Positions 8,339-16,996 of a stretch of 48,346 nt of DNA are shown in pieces (the stretch's first letter is position 1; each line of letters opens with the position of its first letter). The notes beneath the pieces were generated by a model that worked only from the letters and a program-made list of their open reading frames with translations, was not told the DNA's origin and did not search any database. Position numbers and translations under genes: made by a program. Source of the DNA: Mesorhizobium plurifarium (GTDB taxonomy: Bacteria; Pseudomonadota; Alphaproteobacteria; Rhizobiales; Rhizobiaceae); contig CCNB01000018.1 of the NCBI GenBank assembly GCA_000824785.1, positions 46,165 to 94,510 on the forward strand. Reading direction: 5' to 3'.

Positions 8339-9634
8339 TCAACGGGCAAGCAAAACCTCAACGGCCGCAGCGACGGCGAGAAGATGCCGATCATGCCCAT
8401 GCTTGCCCACCAGCATCAATCCGGCGGGCAGCTTGGTGCCGGGCATCGGCAACGAGATCGCGCAGAGGTCGAACTGGTTGGCGACCTGCGTGTTGCGCAA
8501 GAGCAGCCCTTCCGTCTTGTCGCGCAGCGCCTCATCGCCGGCCATGGCGGCGGTGGAAGGCGCGACCATCGGCACGGTCGGCAATACCAGCGCATCGACC
8601 GTCTCCAGCCGCTCCGCCATGGCGGCCGCAAGCTCGCCGCGACGGCGGATCGTTCGGATATAGGCGGAAGCGGGGACGGCAAGCGCGCGCGACAATGGCC
8701 CGGTGACGTGCGGATCGACCGGCACCGAGGCGCCGCTCGTCAGCCAATCGGCATGCACTTCGGCCCCTTCCATGGAAGCGATCGTGCCGCGCCTGGTGGC
8801 CGCGCGCATCTCGGCGATGAGATCGTCGATCGGCAAATCGGCGGCGCGGGCGCCAGCCCGTCCGACCCTGTCGATGCAGGCCTCGAAAGCTGCCGCGACC
8901 TCCGCTTGCGTCTCGCCGAACAGCACGCCGCGTGGGATGCCGATGCGCAGGGTCGCGAGCGGGACCAACTGAAGCGCAGCCGGCTCTTCTCCGGCCATGA
9001 TCGCGTCGGCGATCGCGCAATCGGCGACGCTGCGGGCAAGCGGGCCGATCGAATCCAGTGTCATCGACAGCGGAAAGGCGCCGGCCAAGGGCACGCGCCT
9101 CGCCGTCGGCTTGAAGCCGACGACGCCGTTGAGCGAGGCCGGGATGCGCACGGACCCCCCGGTGTCCGATCCGATGGATATGTCGCTTGTGCCTTCGCCG
9201 ACCGCAACGCCCCCTCCCGACGACGAGCCGCCCGGGATCAGCCTGGCATCGGTGGCGTTGCCAGGCGTGCCGTAATGCGGATTGTCGCCGATCGCGGTGA
9301 AGGCGAACTCGGTCATGTTGGTCTTGCCGAGGATGACCGCCCCGGCCTGGCGCAGCCTCTGGACGATCGCCGCATCTCGCGCGGCGGGTGCGGCGCCGGC
9401 TCGGATCATCGACCCTGCCGTCGTCGGCTCGCCGGCGACATCGAACAGGTCCTTGATCGAGACGATGCGCCCGTCGAGCGGGCCGAGGCTCACACCGGCC
9501 TTGCGGCGGGCATCGGACGCATCGGCGGCGGCCCGCGCGGCCTCGGCATAGAGCTTCGTGAAGACCTTCTCATCGCCCGCGCGTTTGGCAAGACGTGACA
9601 GGATGATTTCCAGACGGTCGCGTACGGATTGCAT
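8339..9634 (-). CDS. amidase signature family protein
   Basis: A 431-residue amidase-signature hydrolase. The Ser-cisSer-Lys machinery is visible: K61 in SIKDLFDVAG, the glycine/serine run PGGSSSGGG (135-142) and the nucleophile region SDTGGSVRIPAS (S161). The family hydrolyses amide bonds of small molecules; the substrate cannot be inferred. The start at 9634 has only a weak ribosome site (CAGGG), and the frame is open for 27 more codons upstream, so the N-terminus is uncertain. It has no operon partner: it points into the repeat region and its 5' end faces the GFA-type gene divergently. Confidence 0.85.
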   Translation of the reverse strand: MQSVRDRLEIILSRLAKRAGDEKVFTKLYAEAARAAADASDARRKAGVSLGPLDGRIVSIKDLFDVAGEPTTAGSMIRAGAAPAARDAAIVQRLRQAGAVILGKTNMTEFAFTAIGDNPHYGTPGNATDARLIPGGSSSGGGVAVGEGTSDISIGSDTGGSVRIPASLNGVVGFKPTARRVPLAGAFPLSMTLDSIGPLARSVADCAIADAIMAGEEPAALQLVPLATLRIGIPRGVLFGETQAEVAAAFEACIDRVGRAGARAADLPIDDLIAEMRAATRRGTIASMEGAEVHADWLTSGASVPVDPHVTGPLSRALAVPASAYIRTIRRRGELAAAMAERLETVDALVLPTVPMVAPSTAAMAGDEALRDKTEGLLLRNTQVANQFDLCAISLPMPGTKLPAGLMLVGKHGHDRHLLAVAAAVEVLLAR

Positions 9635-9753
9635 TTTCGATGTCGGGCCCTGCAAAATTGCCACGTCTTTAACGCACGGCCTGATGTTGGGCCGGCGCAA
9701 GAGATAAACCGGCAAGCGTGCCTTTGCACCCTGCCAGCGATGGGAAGATGCTG

Positions 9754-10101
9754 ATGCTGTACAAAGGCAGCTGCCACTGCGGCAAGGTGGCGTTCGAAGT
9801 CGAGGGCGAGCTCGGCATGACCGTGCGCTGCAACTGCTCGATCTGCCGGCGCAAGGGCGCGCTGTTGTGGGCTGTGCCGCATGAGACGCTCAATCTGGTC
9901 GCCTGGGGCGACGACCTCGGCCGCTACACCTTCGGCAAAGCTCAAATCGCGCATCGCTTCTGCCGCACCTGCGGCATGCATCCCTTTGCCGAGGACGTCA
10001 GCCAGGGCAGCGAACGAACCGCCTATATCAACATCAACTGCCTCGAGGACATCGATCTTGCGACGATCGAAGTTTTCGAGTTCGACGGCCGCTCGGCCTG
10101 A
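9754..10101 (+). CDS. GFA/CENP-V-fold zinc-binding protein
   Basis: A 115-residue protein of the GFA (glutathione-dependent formaldehyde-activating) domain family. The zinc cysteines are arranged as CHCG near residue 7, CNCSIC near residue 27 and CRTCG near residue 70. Most family members have no proven activity; some bind glutathione adducts. The ATG at 9754 lies six bases after GGGAAG and gives the usual family N-terminus MLYKGSCHCG. Its stop codon abuts the stop of the convergent SDR gene without any spacer. Confidence 0.85.
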   Translation: MLYKGSCHCGKVAFEVEGELGMTVRCNCSICRRKGALLWAVPHETLNLVAWGDDLGRYTFGKAQIAHRFCRTCGMHPFAEDVSQGSERTAYININCLEDIDLATIEVFEFDGRSA

Positions 10102-11010
10102 TTAGCGGTAGCCGGTCGCATCCGCCGGCTTGCCGGCGTCCTGGACCTCCGGCACGTAGCGCCAGGCGTCAGGCCGCGAGCCGTCGAGATCGGTAAAGCC
10201 GTAGACCTGCGCCAGCCCGCCACTCGAAAGCGACTGGCCATTCCAGCGCGAGCGCCGCGGGTCGGAGGCCAGCGCCGCTACGGCGCGGCCGACGAAGCGC
10301 GGCGTCTCGGATATGACGAAATGCGGCACATTGGCTGTCGCGTCGCGCCAGTTCTCTTCCTGCACGCCGAATGCCTCCAGCATCATCTCCGAGCGCAGCC
10401 AGCCGGGCGTCAGCGAGACGGACGTCGCGCCATGCTTTTCGAGGTCTTTGGCATGCGCCCATGCCATACGGTTCACCGCCACCTTGGCGAGATCGTAGAA
10501 GGGCGACAGCCGGTAGTGCCCGGCATTATATTCGGCCGTGCCGTCGGTAACCTCGATGAGCAATCCGCCTGGACGCTCGATCATCAACGGCAGCGCGTGA
10601 TGGGCGGTGATCAGGTGCGTATCGATCCCCAGCCGCAGCAGCCGCAGGCCGTTGTCCAGATCATGTTCCCAGACGGACTTGTTCCACTCAAAGAGCTTTT
10701 CACCGCCCCAGACGTCATTGACCAGGATATCGAGGCGGCCCTGCTCCGCGCGGATACGCGCGACAAGTTTCTGCACCTCCTCGGAGACCAGGTGGTCGAC
10801 CCGGACGGCAATGCCCTTGCCGCCTTGTGCGGTCACCAGTTCGGCCGTCTCTTCGATGGTTTCGGGGCGCTGATAATCCGATTGCGAAGTTCGCGTCGTG
10901 CGTCCGGTCACATAGACGGTGGCGCCGGCAGCGCCCAGCTCGACCGCAATTCCACGGCCCGCGCCGCGCGTTGCGCCGGCGACGAGCGCGACTTTTCCTT
11001 GAAGCGTCAT
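10102..11010 (-). CDS. SDR-family NAD(P)-dependent oxidoreductase
   Basis: A 302-residue short-chain dehydrogenase. The nucleotide motif is GATRGAGRG (12-20), and the catalytic pair Y172/K176 sits in FYDLAKVAVN. The usual catalytic serine region reads EVTDGT, with threonine or aspartate where serine is expected, so activity should not be assumed. The start at 11010 has GGAGG five bases upstream. It is divergent from the TetR gene at 11105, and the intervening 94 bases carry a paired repeat. This arrangement usually means the TetR protein represses the SDR gene. Confidence 0.87.
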   Translation of the reverse strand: MTLQGKVALVAGATRGAGRGIAVELGAAGATVYVTGRTTRTSQSDYQRPETIEETAELVTAQGGKGIAVRVDHLVSEEVQKLVARIRAEQGRLDILVNDVWGGEKLFEWNKSVWEHDLDNGLRLLRLGIDTHLITAHHALPLMIERPGGLLIEVTDGTAEYNAGHYRLSPFYDLAKVAVNRMAWAHAKDLEKHGATSVSLTPGWLRSEMMLEAFGVQEENWRDATANVPHFVISETPRFVGRAVAALASDPRRSRWNGQSLSSGGLAQVYGFTDLDGSRPDAWRYVPEVQDAGKPADATGYR

Positions 11011-11065
11011 TGGAACCTCCGAACCTGAACTGCGCACAATCAGAGCTGGCGTTTGCCATGCTCAT

Positions 11066-11095
11066 CATTTATAAATGATCGTTCGTTTATAAATG
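11066..11095. promoter_or_regulatory. paired palindromes, probable TetR operator
   Basis: CATTTATAAATG at 11066-11077 and CGTTTATAAATG at 11084-11095 are two copies of one palindrome with an 18-base period. They lie directly before the TetR start at 11105 and between the divergent genes. The AT-rich blocks stand out in this GC-rich DNA. Autoregulation and control of the SDR gene by the adjacent TetR protein are inferred from position. Confidence 0.6.
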
Positions 11096-11104
11096 TGAGT
11101 CAAG

Positions 11105-11686
11105 ATGACCAGGCCAAAAACCCAGTCCGACGAGCAGGTTCTGGAAGCCGCGTACCGGCTGATGCATGCCGACGGCCCGGAAGCATTGACCTTCGAAAGG
11201 TTGGCGCGGGCCAGCGGCCTTTCAGGCTCGACGCTGGTGCAGCGCTTCAAGAACAAGACACTGCTGAAGCAGCGCACGCTGCTCTATGCCTGGGATGGTC
11301 TCGACCGAAAGACCGAGGAGGCGGCGGCATCGGTCCCCAGAACCCCGGCCGGCGCCGTCGAGCTGCTGGTTGCTCTCTCCAGCGGCTATGGCGACATCGA
11401 ATCCTATGCCGAAGGTTTGCTCGTCTTGCGCGAGGATTTGCGCGATCCCATGCTCAGGGCGCGCGGCGCCGCCTGGAAGGCGGCGCTGAGCGGGATGCTC
11501 GCCGATTGTTTCGCCGGCGTCCGCGGCGTGCCGGACGACATCGGCCTGCTTATGGCAGCCCACTGGCAGGGCTCGCTGCTGTGGTGGAGCTTCGATCCCG
11601 ACGACATGGAGCTCCCCGCTTATGTCGAGCATAGCCTGACGCGCTTCGTATCGGCCATAACGACAATTTCGGCCCGGCGCTCATGA
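11105..11686 (+). CDS. TetR/AcrR-family transcriptional regulator
   Basis: A 193-residue TetR-type repressor. The N-terminal helix-turn-helix is LTFERLARASGLSGSTLVQR (about 25-44), preceded by the usual first helix (DEQVLEAAYRLM). The C-terminal helical ligand domain is not recognisable. It is transcribed away from the SDR gene and likely governs it through the paired palindromes at 11066-11095. It converges on the MFS gene with a gap of 40 bases that holds no clear terminator. Confidence 0.9.
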   Translation: MTRPKTQSDEQVLEAAYRLMHADGPEALTFERLARASGLSGSTLVQRFKNKTLLKQRTLLYAWDGLDRKTEEAAASVPRTPAGAVELLVALSSGYGDIESYAEGLLVLREDLRDPMLRARGAAWKAALSGMLADCFAGVRGVPDDIGLLMAAHWQGSLLWWSFDPDDMELPAYVEHSLTRFVSAITTISARRS

Positions 11687-11726
11687 GAGCCGCCGGGCTG
11701 AAGCTTGATAGGACCGCCGGGCTTGC

Positions 11727-12944
11727 CTACTCGGCGGCCTGCTTCGGGCCTCTTGCGAAAGCCACCAGCGCCGCGAGCAAGGTCGCAACGCCGCCATAAG
11801 CGAAGGCGCTCGCGACACCGGCATGGTCGACAAGCAAGCCGCCGACAATGGCGCCGAGCGCGATCGCCACCTGGAAAGTGGCGACCATCAGGCCGCCGGC
11901 GCTCTCGGCCTGATCGGGCGCTGCGCGCACCAGCCAGGTCTGCAGGCCGACCGGCACCGCGCCGAAACCAAAGCCCCAAGCGGTGACGGCGACCGCCGCC
12001 GTGATGGGCGAGGCCCCGAACACGAGCAGTCCAGCCGCCGACAAGGCGATCAGCAGCGGCGCCACACCGACGGCCATCTTCAGATTGCGCTCGGCCAGGA
12101 ACGCGCCGGCGAAATTGCCGAAGAAACCGCCAATGCCATAGGCGAGCAGCACCAGCGAGATGGTCGCGATCGGCATGACCGGCACCGTCTCCAGGAACGG
12201 CCGCACATAGGTGAAGCCGGCAAACTGCCCGGACGCCACCAGCAGCACCACCAGCAGCGCGACGCGGATCATCGGCCGCTTCAGCACATCGACCAGCGTG
12301 CGGAAGCTCGCCACGGCCGTCGGCGGCAGGCTGGGAAGCGTGGCGAGCTGCACCAGCAGCGCCAGCGCGCCGACGACCGCCGCGATCATGAAGGCGGTGC
12401 GCCAGCCCCAGACGTCGCCGACATAGGCGCCGACCGGAGCCGCCGTCACGGTGGCGACCGAGACGCCGGTGAGGATGATCGACATGGCGCGCGGCATCAG
12501 TCGCATCGGCACCAGCCTGAGCGCCATGGCCGCCGACATCGACCAGAAGCCGCCCAGCGCGACGCCGAGCACGACGCGGGCAAGAAGCAGCATTGTAAGC
12601 GAGGAGGCGAAGGCGGCGAGGAGGTTGGAGACGATCAAAAGGACGGAGAGGATCCACATGACCAGCCGGCGGTCGAGCCGCTTGGTGACGATCGCCATGG
12701 TCGGCGCGGCGATTGCGCCGACCACGGCCGTCGCCGTCACCGCCTGGCCGGCGGCGCCTTCGCTGACGCCAAGGTCCTGCGCCAGGCGCGTCAACAGGCT
12801 GGCGGGCAGGAATTCGGCCGTCACCAGGCCGAAGACGCCGAGCGCCAGCGAGACCACTGCGCCCCACGCAGGCTCTGTTCGTTCTTCAGGTTCGGTTCTG
12901 TCGAGGACGGCGGCGTCGATGGCGCCTGTGACGGGCTCGGTCAT
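11727..12944 (-). CDS. MFS transporter, DHA1-like drug/sugar efflux family
   Basis: A 405-residue integral membrane protein with about twelve hydrophobic helices. The N-terminal half has the pattern of arabinose-efflux-type (AraJ-like) major facilitator proteins: LGVFGLVTAEFLPASLLTRL in helix 1, RLDRR in the first cytoplasmic loop and LARVVLGVALGGFW in helix 4. It probably exports a small molecule by proton antiport. The start at 12944 is preceded by GGAG. It is divergent from the AraC-family gene; the two short direct repeats between them at 12963-12994 make the AraC protein its likely regulator. Confidence 0.9.
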   Translation of the reverse strand: MTEPVTGAIDAAVLDRTEPEERTEPAWGAVVSLALGVFGLVTAEFLPASLLTRLAQDLGVSEGAAGQAVTATAVVGAIAAPTMAIVTKRLDRRLVMWILSVLLIVSNLLAAFASSLTMLLLARVVLGVALGGFWSMSAAMALRLVPMRLMPRAMSIILTGVSVATVTAAPVGAYVGDVWGWRTAFMIAAVVGALALLVQLATLPSLPPTAVASFRTLVDVLKRPMIRVALLVVLLVASGQFAGFTYVRPFLETVPVMPIATISLVLLAYGIGGFFGNFAGAFLAERNLKMAVGVAPLLIALSAAGLLVFGASPITAAVAVTAWGFGFGAVPVGLQTWLVRAAPDQAESAGGLMVATFQVAIALGAIVGGLLVDHAGVASAFAYGGVATLLAALVAFARGPKQAAE

Positions 12945-12962
12945 GTCAAATCTCCGATGAGT

Positions 12963-12994
12963 TGCAGCGCAACATTTGGGCTGCAGTGCAACAT
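12963..12994. promoter_or_regulatory. direct repeats, probable AraC-type operator
   Basis: TGCAGCGCAACAT (12963-12975) and TGCAGTGCAACAT (12982-12994) are direct repeats with one mismatch and a 19-base period, close to two helical turns. This is the classic layout for an AraC-family activator dimer. They lie between the divergent MFS and AraC genes. Confidence 0.65.
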
Positions 12995-13035
12995 AGGGAG
13001 TGACTATCTGGAGTTTCCATGCTAGAAACGCCGAA

Positions 13036-14004
13036 ATGAATTACAATTCGTCCAAATCGGTTTTGCAGACTTCTGGCGACCCGCTCACCGACATGTTGCG
13101 TGGCCTGCGCCTCGACGGTGTCGATTATGGCCGCTGCGTGCTGGGCGAGCCCTGGGCCGTTTCCTTTCCGGCGCAGAAGGCCGCGCGCTTCCATTTCATC
13201 GGACAGCAGGGTTGCTGGCTGTTCTCGCCTGCCAAGGAGTGGATCGAGCTCTCGGTGGGCGACGCGCTGCTGATCCCGCGCGGCGACGAGCATGTGCTGG
13301 CGAGCGCGCCCGGCGTGCCGCCGGTGCCGATCGGCCGCTACACGATCGAGCCGGTGTGCGAGAACATCTACGACGTCTCGAACGGCTGCGACGGCTGCAA
13401 GACCTTGCTGTTTTGCGGCTCGATGCATTTCAACCTCGACGGCTCGCATCCGCTGCTGGAGATGATGCCCGACCTGATGCAGGCGCATAAATTGATGGCG
13501 AACGCGCCGGGCATCCAGCATCTGCTCGACGCGATGGCTGGCGAGGTGACGATGGACCGCGTCGGCTCCGGCGGCATTCTTGCCCGCCTGGCCGACGTGC
13601 TCGCCGCCACCATCATCCGCTCTTGGGTCGAGAATGGCTGCGGCGACGCCACCGGCTGGATCGCCGCCATGCGCAATCCGGATGTCGGCAAGGTGCTTGC
13701 CGCCATCCACCTCCAGCCGGAGCGCGACTGGACGGTCGAGGCGCTGGCCAGGATGATGGGCGCCTCGCGCTCCGCCTTCGCGCAGCGCTTCGCCAGCGTG
13801 GTCGGCGAGACGCCGGCTAAATATGTGCTGCGCGTGCGCATGCACCAGGCGCGGCAATGGCTCAGCCGCGACGGCATGCGGGTTTCGGTCACGGCCGCGA
13901 GATTGGGCTACGATTCGGAAGCCTCCTTCAGCCGAGCCTTCAAGCGCGTGATGGGCGTGGCGCCAAGCCATTTCCGTCACGCCGGCGCCGAGGAGCAATC
14001 CTGA
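13036..14004 (+). CDS. AraC-family transcriptional regulator with N-terminal cupin domain
   Basis: A 322-residue regulator. The first ~200 residues resemble the cupin-6 sensor domain of AraC proteins next to efflux pumps or oxidoreductases. The last ~100 residues hold two helix-turn-helix motifs (EALARMMGASRSAFAQRF and VTAARLGYDSEASFSRAFKR). The ATG at 13036 has little ribosome site; a GTG at 13000 is possible but has no spacer after its purine run. The protein likely binds the direct repeats at 12963-12994 and controls the divergent MFS exporter. Confidence 0.9.
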   Translation: MNYNSSKSVLQTSGDPLTDMLRGLRLDGVDYGRCVLGEPWAVSFPAQKAARFHFIGQQGCWLFSPAKEWIELSVGDALLIPRGDEHVLASAPGVPPVPIGRYTIEPVCENIYDVSNGCDGCKTLLFCGSMHFNLDGSHPLLEMMPDLMQAHKLMANAPGIQHLLDAMAGEVTMDRVGSGGILARLADVLAATIIRSWVENGCGDATGWIAAMRNPDVGKVLAAIHLQPERDWTVEALARMMGASRSAFAQRFASVVGETPAKYVLRVRMHQARQWLSRDGMRVSVTAARLGYDSEASFSRAFKRVMGVAPSHFRHAGAEEQS

Positions 14005-14106
14005 CATCCGGCAGGCAGCCCGCTGGAGGAATTGCCAAGTCTTTTGGACGCCGCGTCATTCCCCGCCAGTCGAGACAGCATAAGCTCGATGGCGGAGGAA
14101 ACCGCC

Positions 14107-14535
14107 ATGCCCAATCATCTCGCACCGCTTGCGCTTGCCGCCGCCATCCTGCCAGGCCCGGCTTTCGCGCTGGAAGACAGCTACCTGCCGGCCGACAAGA
14201 TCCCTTATGCCGTCGAAGCGCCGAACCAGCCGCAGCGCCTTGGTCCGCTGTGGGGAGAGCGGGCGAAAGGACCGGCCGGCACGCTGCTGAAGGTTCCCGG
14301 CAACTGGCGGGCGCCCGTCCATGCCCACACCGCGGACTACCGCGCCGTGGTCATCAAGGGCCTCTGGGCGCACTGGCAGATGCAGGGCGGCGAAGCCACC
14401 AAGGTCGAGTTGCCGCCAGGCTCCTACTGGACCCAGAAGGCCAACGAGATGCATGACGACGCCTGCCTCTCGGAAACCGAATGCGTGATCCTGCTGATCA
14501 ACGACAAGCCTTACGAGACCTATCTGCCGAAGTAA
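14107..14535 (+). CDS. exported cupin-domain protein (DUF4437-like)
   Basis: A 142-residue protein with a short signal peptide (LAPLALAAAILPGPAFA, cleavage near residue 22) and a single cupin fold. The metal-type histidines lie in VHAHTADY and a later histidine in NEMHDDACL. The mature protein also has two cysteines in CLSETEC that could form a disulfide in the periplasm. It starts behind GGAGG. It follows the AraC gene by about 100 bases in the same direction and may be a separate unit. The function is unknown. Confidence 0.75.
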   Translation: MPNHLAPLALAAAILPGPAFALEDSYLPADKIPYAVEAPNQPQRLGPLWGERAKGPAGTLLKVPGNWRAPVHAHTADYRAVVIKGLWAHWQMQGGEATKVELPPGSYWTQKANEMHDDACLSETECVILLINDKPYETYLPK

Positions 14536-14547
14536 GGCAGCAGGCCA

Positions 14548-14565
14548 GCCGGATCGCTATCCGGC
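14548..14565. terminator. hairpin between convergent genes, probable bidirectional terminator
   Basis: GCCGGAT-CGCT-ATCCGGC forms a 7-base-pair perfect stem with a 4-base loop. It overlaps the last codons of the ATPase gene and lies just after the cupin stop. No long T-run follows on either strand, so its strength as an intrinsic terminator is uncertain. Confidence 0.45.
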
Positions 14566-15660
14566 GTGACGCAGGCTCACCCCACTGCCCTTGTCGAACA
14601 TCACCACCTTGTCCGGATTCCAGGCAAAGCGCACCGGCTGTTCGATCGCGACATCGGTCCTGGCCGGCACTGTGGCCCGCAGCATCGTGTCGCCCACCCT
14701 GAGCGTCACGATCTTCTCGACGCCATGGTTTTCGACATCGTGAACCCGCGCCTCGACCGGCGCGCCGCTTTCCAGATAGACGTCTTCCGGACGGATGCCG
14801 AAGACGAGCGGGCGACCGTCGGTCGCGCCGCTCGTCCTGCCCCCGCCAAAGGTTTTGGCTTCAGTTGACAGCGGTAGCTCGAAATTCATCGGCGCCATCA
14901 CCGCGCGGTCGTTGACCAGCTTGCCGTCGATGAGGTTCATTGGCGGCGATCCGACGAAGCTCGCGACATAGGTGTCGCGCGGATTGTTGTAGATCTCGTG
15001 CGGCGTGCCGGTCTGGATGATGCGGCCATGGTTGAGCACACCGACCTTGTCGCCCATCGACATGGCCTCGATCTGGTCATGCGTGACGAACAGGAACGTG
15101 GCGCCGAGCTGCATCTGCAGGTTCTTCAGCTCCGTGCGCAGCGCCTCGCGCAGCTTGGCGTCGAGCGCCGACAGCGGCTCGTCCATCAGGAACACGCGCG
15201 GCTTGCGCACGATGGCGCGGCCGATCGAGACGCGCTGCATCTCGCCGCCGGAAAGCCGGTCGGTCTTGCGGTCGAGCAGATGCTCAATACGGAGTGTGCG
15301 GGCCGCGCGCGCGACGCGATCCTTGATCTCGGCATCCGGCAGCCGGCGGATTTTCGGCTTCAGCGGGAATTCGAGATTCTGTCGCACCGTGTAGCGCGGA
15401 TAGAGCGAATATTGCTGCAGCACCAGCGCCACGTCGCGCTCGGCCGCGCCCCAATCGGCGACGTCGACGCCGTCGATGAAGACCTGGCCCTCGGTCGGTT
15501 TTTCGAGACCGGCGACCATCCGCAGCGTCGTCGTCTTGCCAGCGCCTGTCTCGCCGAGCAGCACGAAGAATTCGCCGTCGGCGATGTCGAGGTCGAGGTT
15601 GGACAGCGCGGTATGGTTGCCGAATGTCTTCGAGATGTTTTTCAGCTGGATATGGGCCAT
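14557..15660 (-). CDS. sugar ABC transporter ATP-binding protein (MalK/UgpC type), second ATPase
   Basis: A 367-residue ABC ATPase of the carbohydrate-importer CUT1 type. It has Walker A GETGAGKT (36-43, where GPSGCGKS or similar is usual), ABC signature LSGGEMQR (136-143), Walker B ending in D160-E161 and a C-terminal TOBE-like regulatory domain. Its ATG overlaps the TAA stop of the preceding ATPase gene by one base. It closes the six-gene importer operon. Two different ATPases in one operon suggest a heterodimer, as in the rhizobial glycerol importer GlpS/GlpT; this is inference. Confidence 0.92.
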   Translation of the reverse strand: MAHIQLKNISKTFGNHTALSNLDLDIADGEFFVLLGETGAGKTTTLRMVAGLEKPTEGQVFIDGVDVADWGAAERDVALVLQQYSLYPRYTVRQNLEFPLKPKIRRLPDAEIKDRVARAARTLRIEHLLDRKTDRLSGGEMQRVSIGRAIVRKPRVFLMDEPLSALDAKLREALRTELKNLQMQLGATFLFVTHDQIEAMSMGDKVGVLNHGRIIQTGTPHEIYNNPRDTYVASFVGSPPMNLIDGKLVNDRAVMAPMNFELPLSTEAKTFGGGRTSGATDGRPLVFGIRPEDVYLESGAPVEARVHDVENHGVEKIVTLRVGDTMLRATVPARTDVAIEQPVRFAWNPDKVVMFDKGSGVSLRHAG

Positions 15661-16763
15661 TACAGTCTCACTCCGAGCGACTTGCCGCTCGCCGCGTCGA
15701 AGAAATGCGCCTGCGAAGGATCGATCCGCGCATAGACCTTTTCGCCCGGGCCGCTGATGAAACCGCTCTTGGTGCGGGCGCGCAGCATCTTGGAGCCTAC
15801 TTTCAGGTCGACGATGTCGAAGGAACCGAGTGGCTCGATGATTTGCGCTTCGACCGGCAGGAACCCGTCCGTCGCCTCGCGCCGCACCAGCACGCCTTCC
15901 GGCCGGATGCCCAAGGTGAGCTGGCCGCCGGCGTGGCCGTTGAGCTTGGAAAGCAGCGCCTGCGGGAACTCGAAGCCCGCGGTCGCATCCCCGACCGTGA
16001 CCGACGCGGCAGAAGCTTTTTCGGCGACCTTGGCTTCGGCGACATTCATCACCGGGCTGCCGACGAATTGCGCGACGAAGAGGTTGGCCGGATGGGAATA
16101 GACCTCGTCCGGCGTGCCGACCTGTTGCAGCACGCCTTCATGCATGATGACGATGCGGTCGGCGAGGCTCATCGCCTCGATCTGGTCGTGCGTGACATAG
16201 ATGCTGGTCGAGCCTTGCTTGATGTGCAGCCGCTTGATCTCGGCGCGCATTTCCTCGCGCAGCTTGGCATCGAGCGCGCCGATCGGCTCGTCCATCAGCA
16301 TCGCCTTCGGACGCCGCACCAGCGCCCGGCCGATGGCCACGCGCTGCATGTCGCCGCCCGACAGCGCCGAGGGCTTCTTGCCGAGCAGATCGGTGATCTG
16401 CAGCGTCTTGGCCACCGAGCGCACCTCGGTGTCGATCTCGCTCCTGCTCTTGCGCGTCGCGCGCAACGGAAAGGCGATGTTCTCGTAGACGTTCATGTGC
16501 GGGTAGAGCGAGAACGACTGGAACACCATGGCGATGTCGCGGTCGGCGGCCTTGAGGTGCTGCACCGGCTTGCCGTCGATCAGTATGTCGCCCTGGTCGA
16601 TGGTCTCCAGCCCGGCGATGGCGCGCAGCGTCGTCGTCTTGCCGCAGCCCGATTGTCCGAGCAGCACGATGAACTCGTTGTCGTTGATCGCAAGGTTCAG
16701 GTCCTTGATGACCTGGACGGCGCCGAAGAATTTCTGGACGCCGCGAAGCTCGATCTGGGTCAA
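15660..16763 (-). CDS. sugar ABC transporter ATP-binding protein (MalK/UgpC type), first ATPase
   Basis: A 367-residue CUT1-type ATPase. It has Walker A GQSGCGKT (36-43), signature LSGGDMQR (134-141), Walker B ending in D158-E159 and a C-terminal OB-fold/TOBE region. The only sensible start is a TTG at 16763, whose last two bases are shared with the TGA stop of the small membrane protein gene, so translation is probably coupled. It energises import together with its neighbour. The motifs are intact. Confidence 0.92.
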   Translation of the reverse strand: MTQIELRGVQKFFGAVQVIKDLNLAINDNEFIVLLGQSGCGKTTTLRAIAGLETIDQGDILIDGKPVQHLKAADRDIAMVFQSFSLYPHMNVYENIAFPLRATRKSRSEIDTEVRSVAKTLQITDLLGKKPSALSGGDMQRVAIGRALVRRPKAMLMDEPIGALDAKLREEMRAEIKRLHIKQGSTSIYVTHDQIEAMSLADRIVIMHEGVLQQVGTPDEVYSHPANLFVAQFVGSPVMNVAEAKVAEKASAASVTVGDATAGFEFPQALLSKLNGHAGGQLTLGIRPEGVLVRREATDGFLPVEAQIIEPLGSFDIVDLKVGSKMLRARTKSGFISGPGEKVYARIDPSQAHFFDAASGKSLGVRL

Positions 16764-16996
16764 TGCTGCGCCCCCGCGTTATGCGCCTGCTGGTCGGCTC
16801 CGTGTCCCGTGCCGGCCTGCTCCTCACGTGGAATCTTGGAGGTGACGTTGAAGCCGATCAGGCCGATCAGGATGATGGTCACGCCGTAGGTGTGGAGCAG
16901 CATGTTCCAGGGCTGGCAGAGCGCGACGATGCCGAGCACCATCAGGATCTGCGATCCAGGCTCCAGATATCTTTCATTGATCGCGCGAAAGCTCAT
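16760..16996 (-). CDS. small membrane protein encoded within a sugar ABC transporter operon
   Basis: A 78-residue protein with two hydrophobic segments (about 16-34 and 37-50) joined by a short turn, then a hydrophilic tail rich in E, Q and H. It overlaps the upstream permease stop by four bases (ATGA) and the downstream ATPase start by four bases, so it is embedded in a translationally coupled operon. I do not recognise a family. Rhizobial glycerol importer operons also carry a small membrane protein of unknown role. It could stabilise the permease or adjust coupling to the two ATPases, which is speculation. Confidence 0.72.
   Translation of the reverse strand: MSFRAINERYLEPGSQILMVLGIVALCQPWNMLLHTYGVTIILIGLIGFNVTSKIPREEQAGTGHGADQQAHNAGAQH

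Noticed and set aside
7964..11709. Identical 16-mer CGGGCTGAAGCTTGAT at 7964 and 11694
   Set aside because: Short and without shared flanks; it could be a fragment of a dispersed repeat but two copies are not enough to define one.
11823..13025. Long plus-strand open frame opposite the MFS gene
   Set aside because: Highly charged and low-complexity, no homology that I recognise, and the opposite strand encodes an intact twelve-helix transporter.
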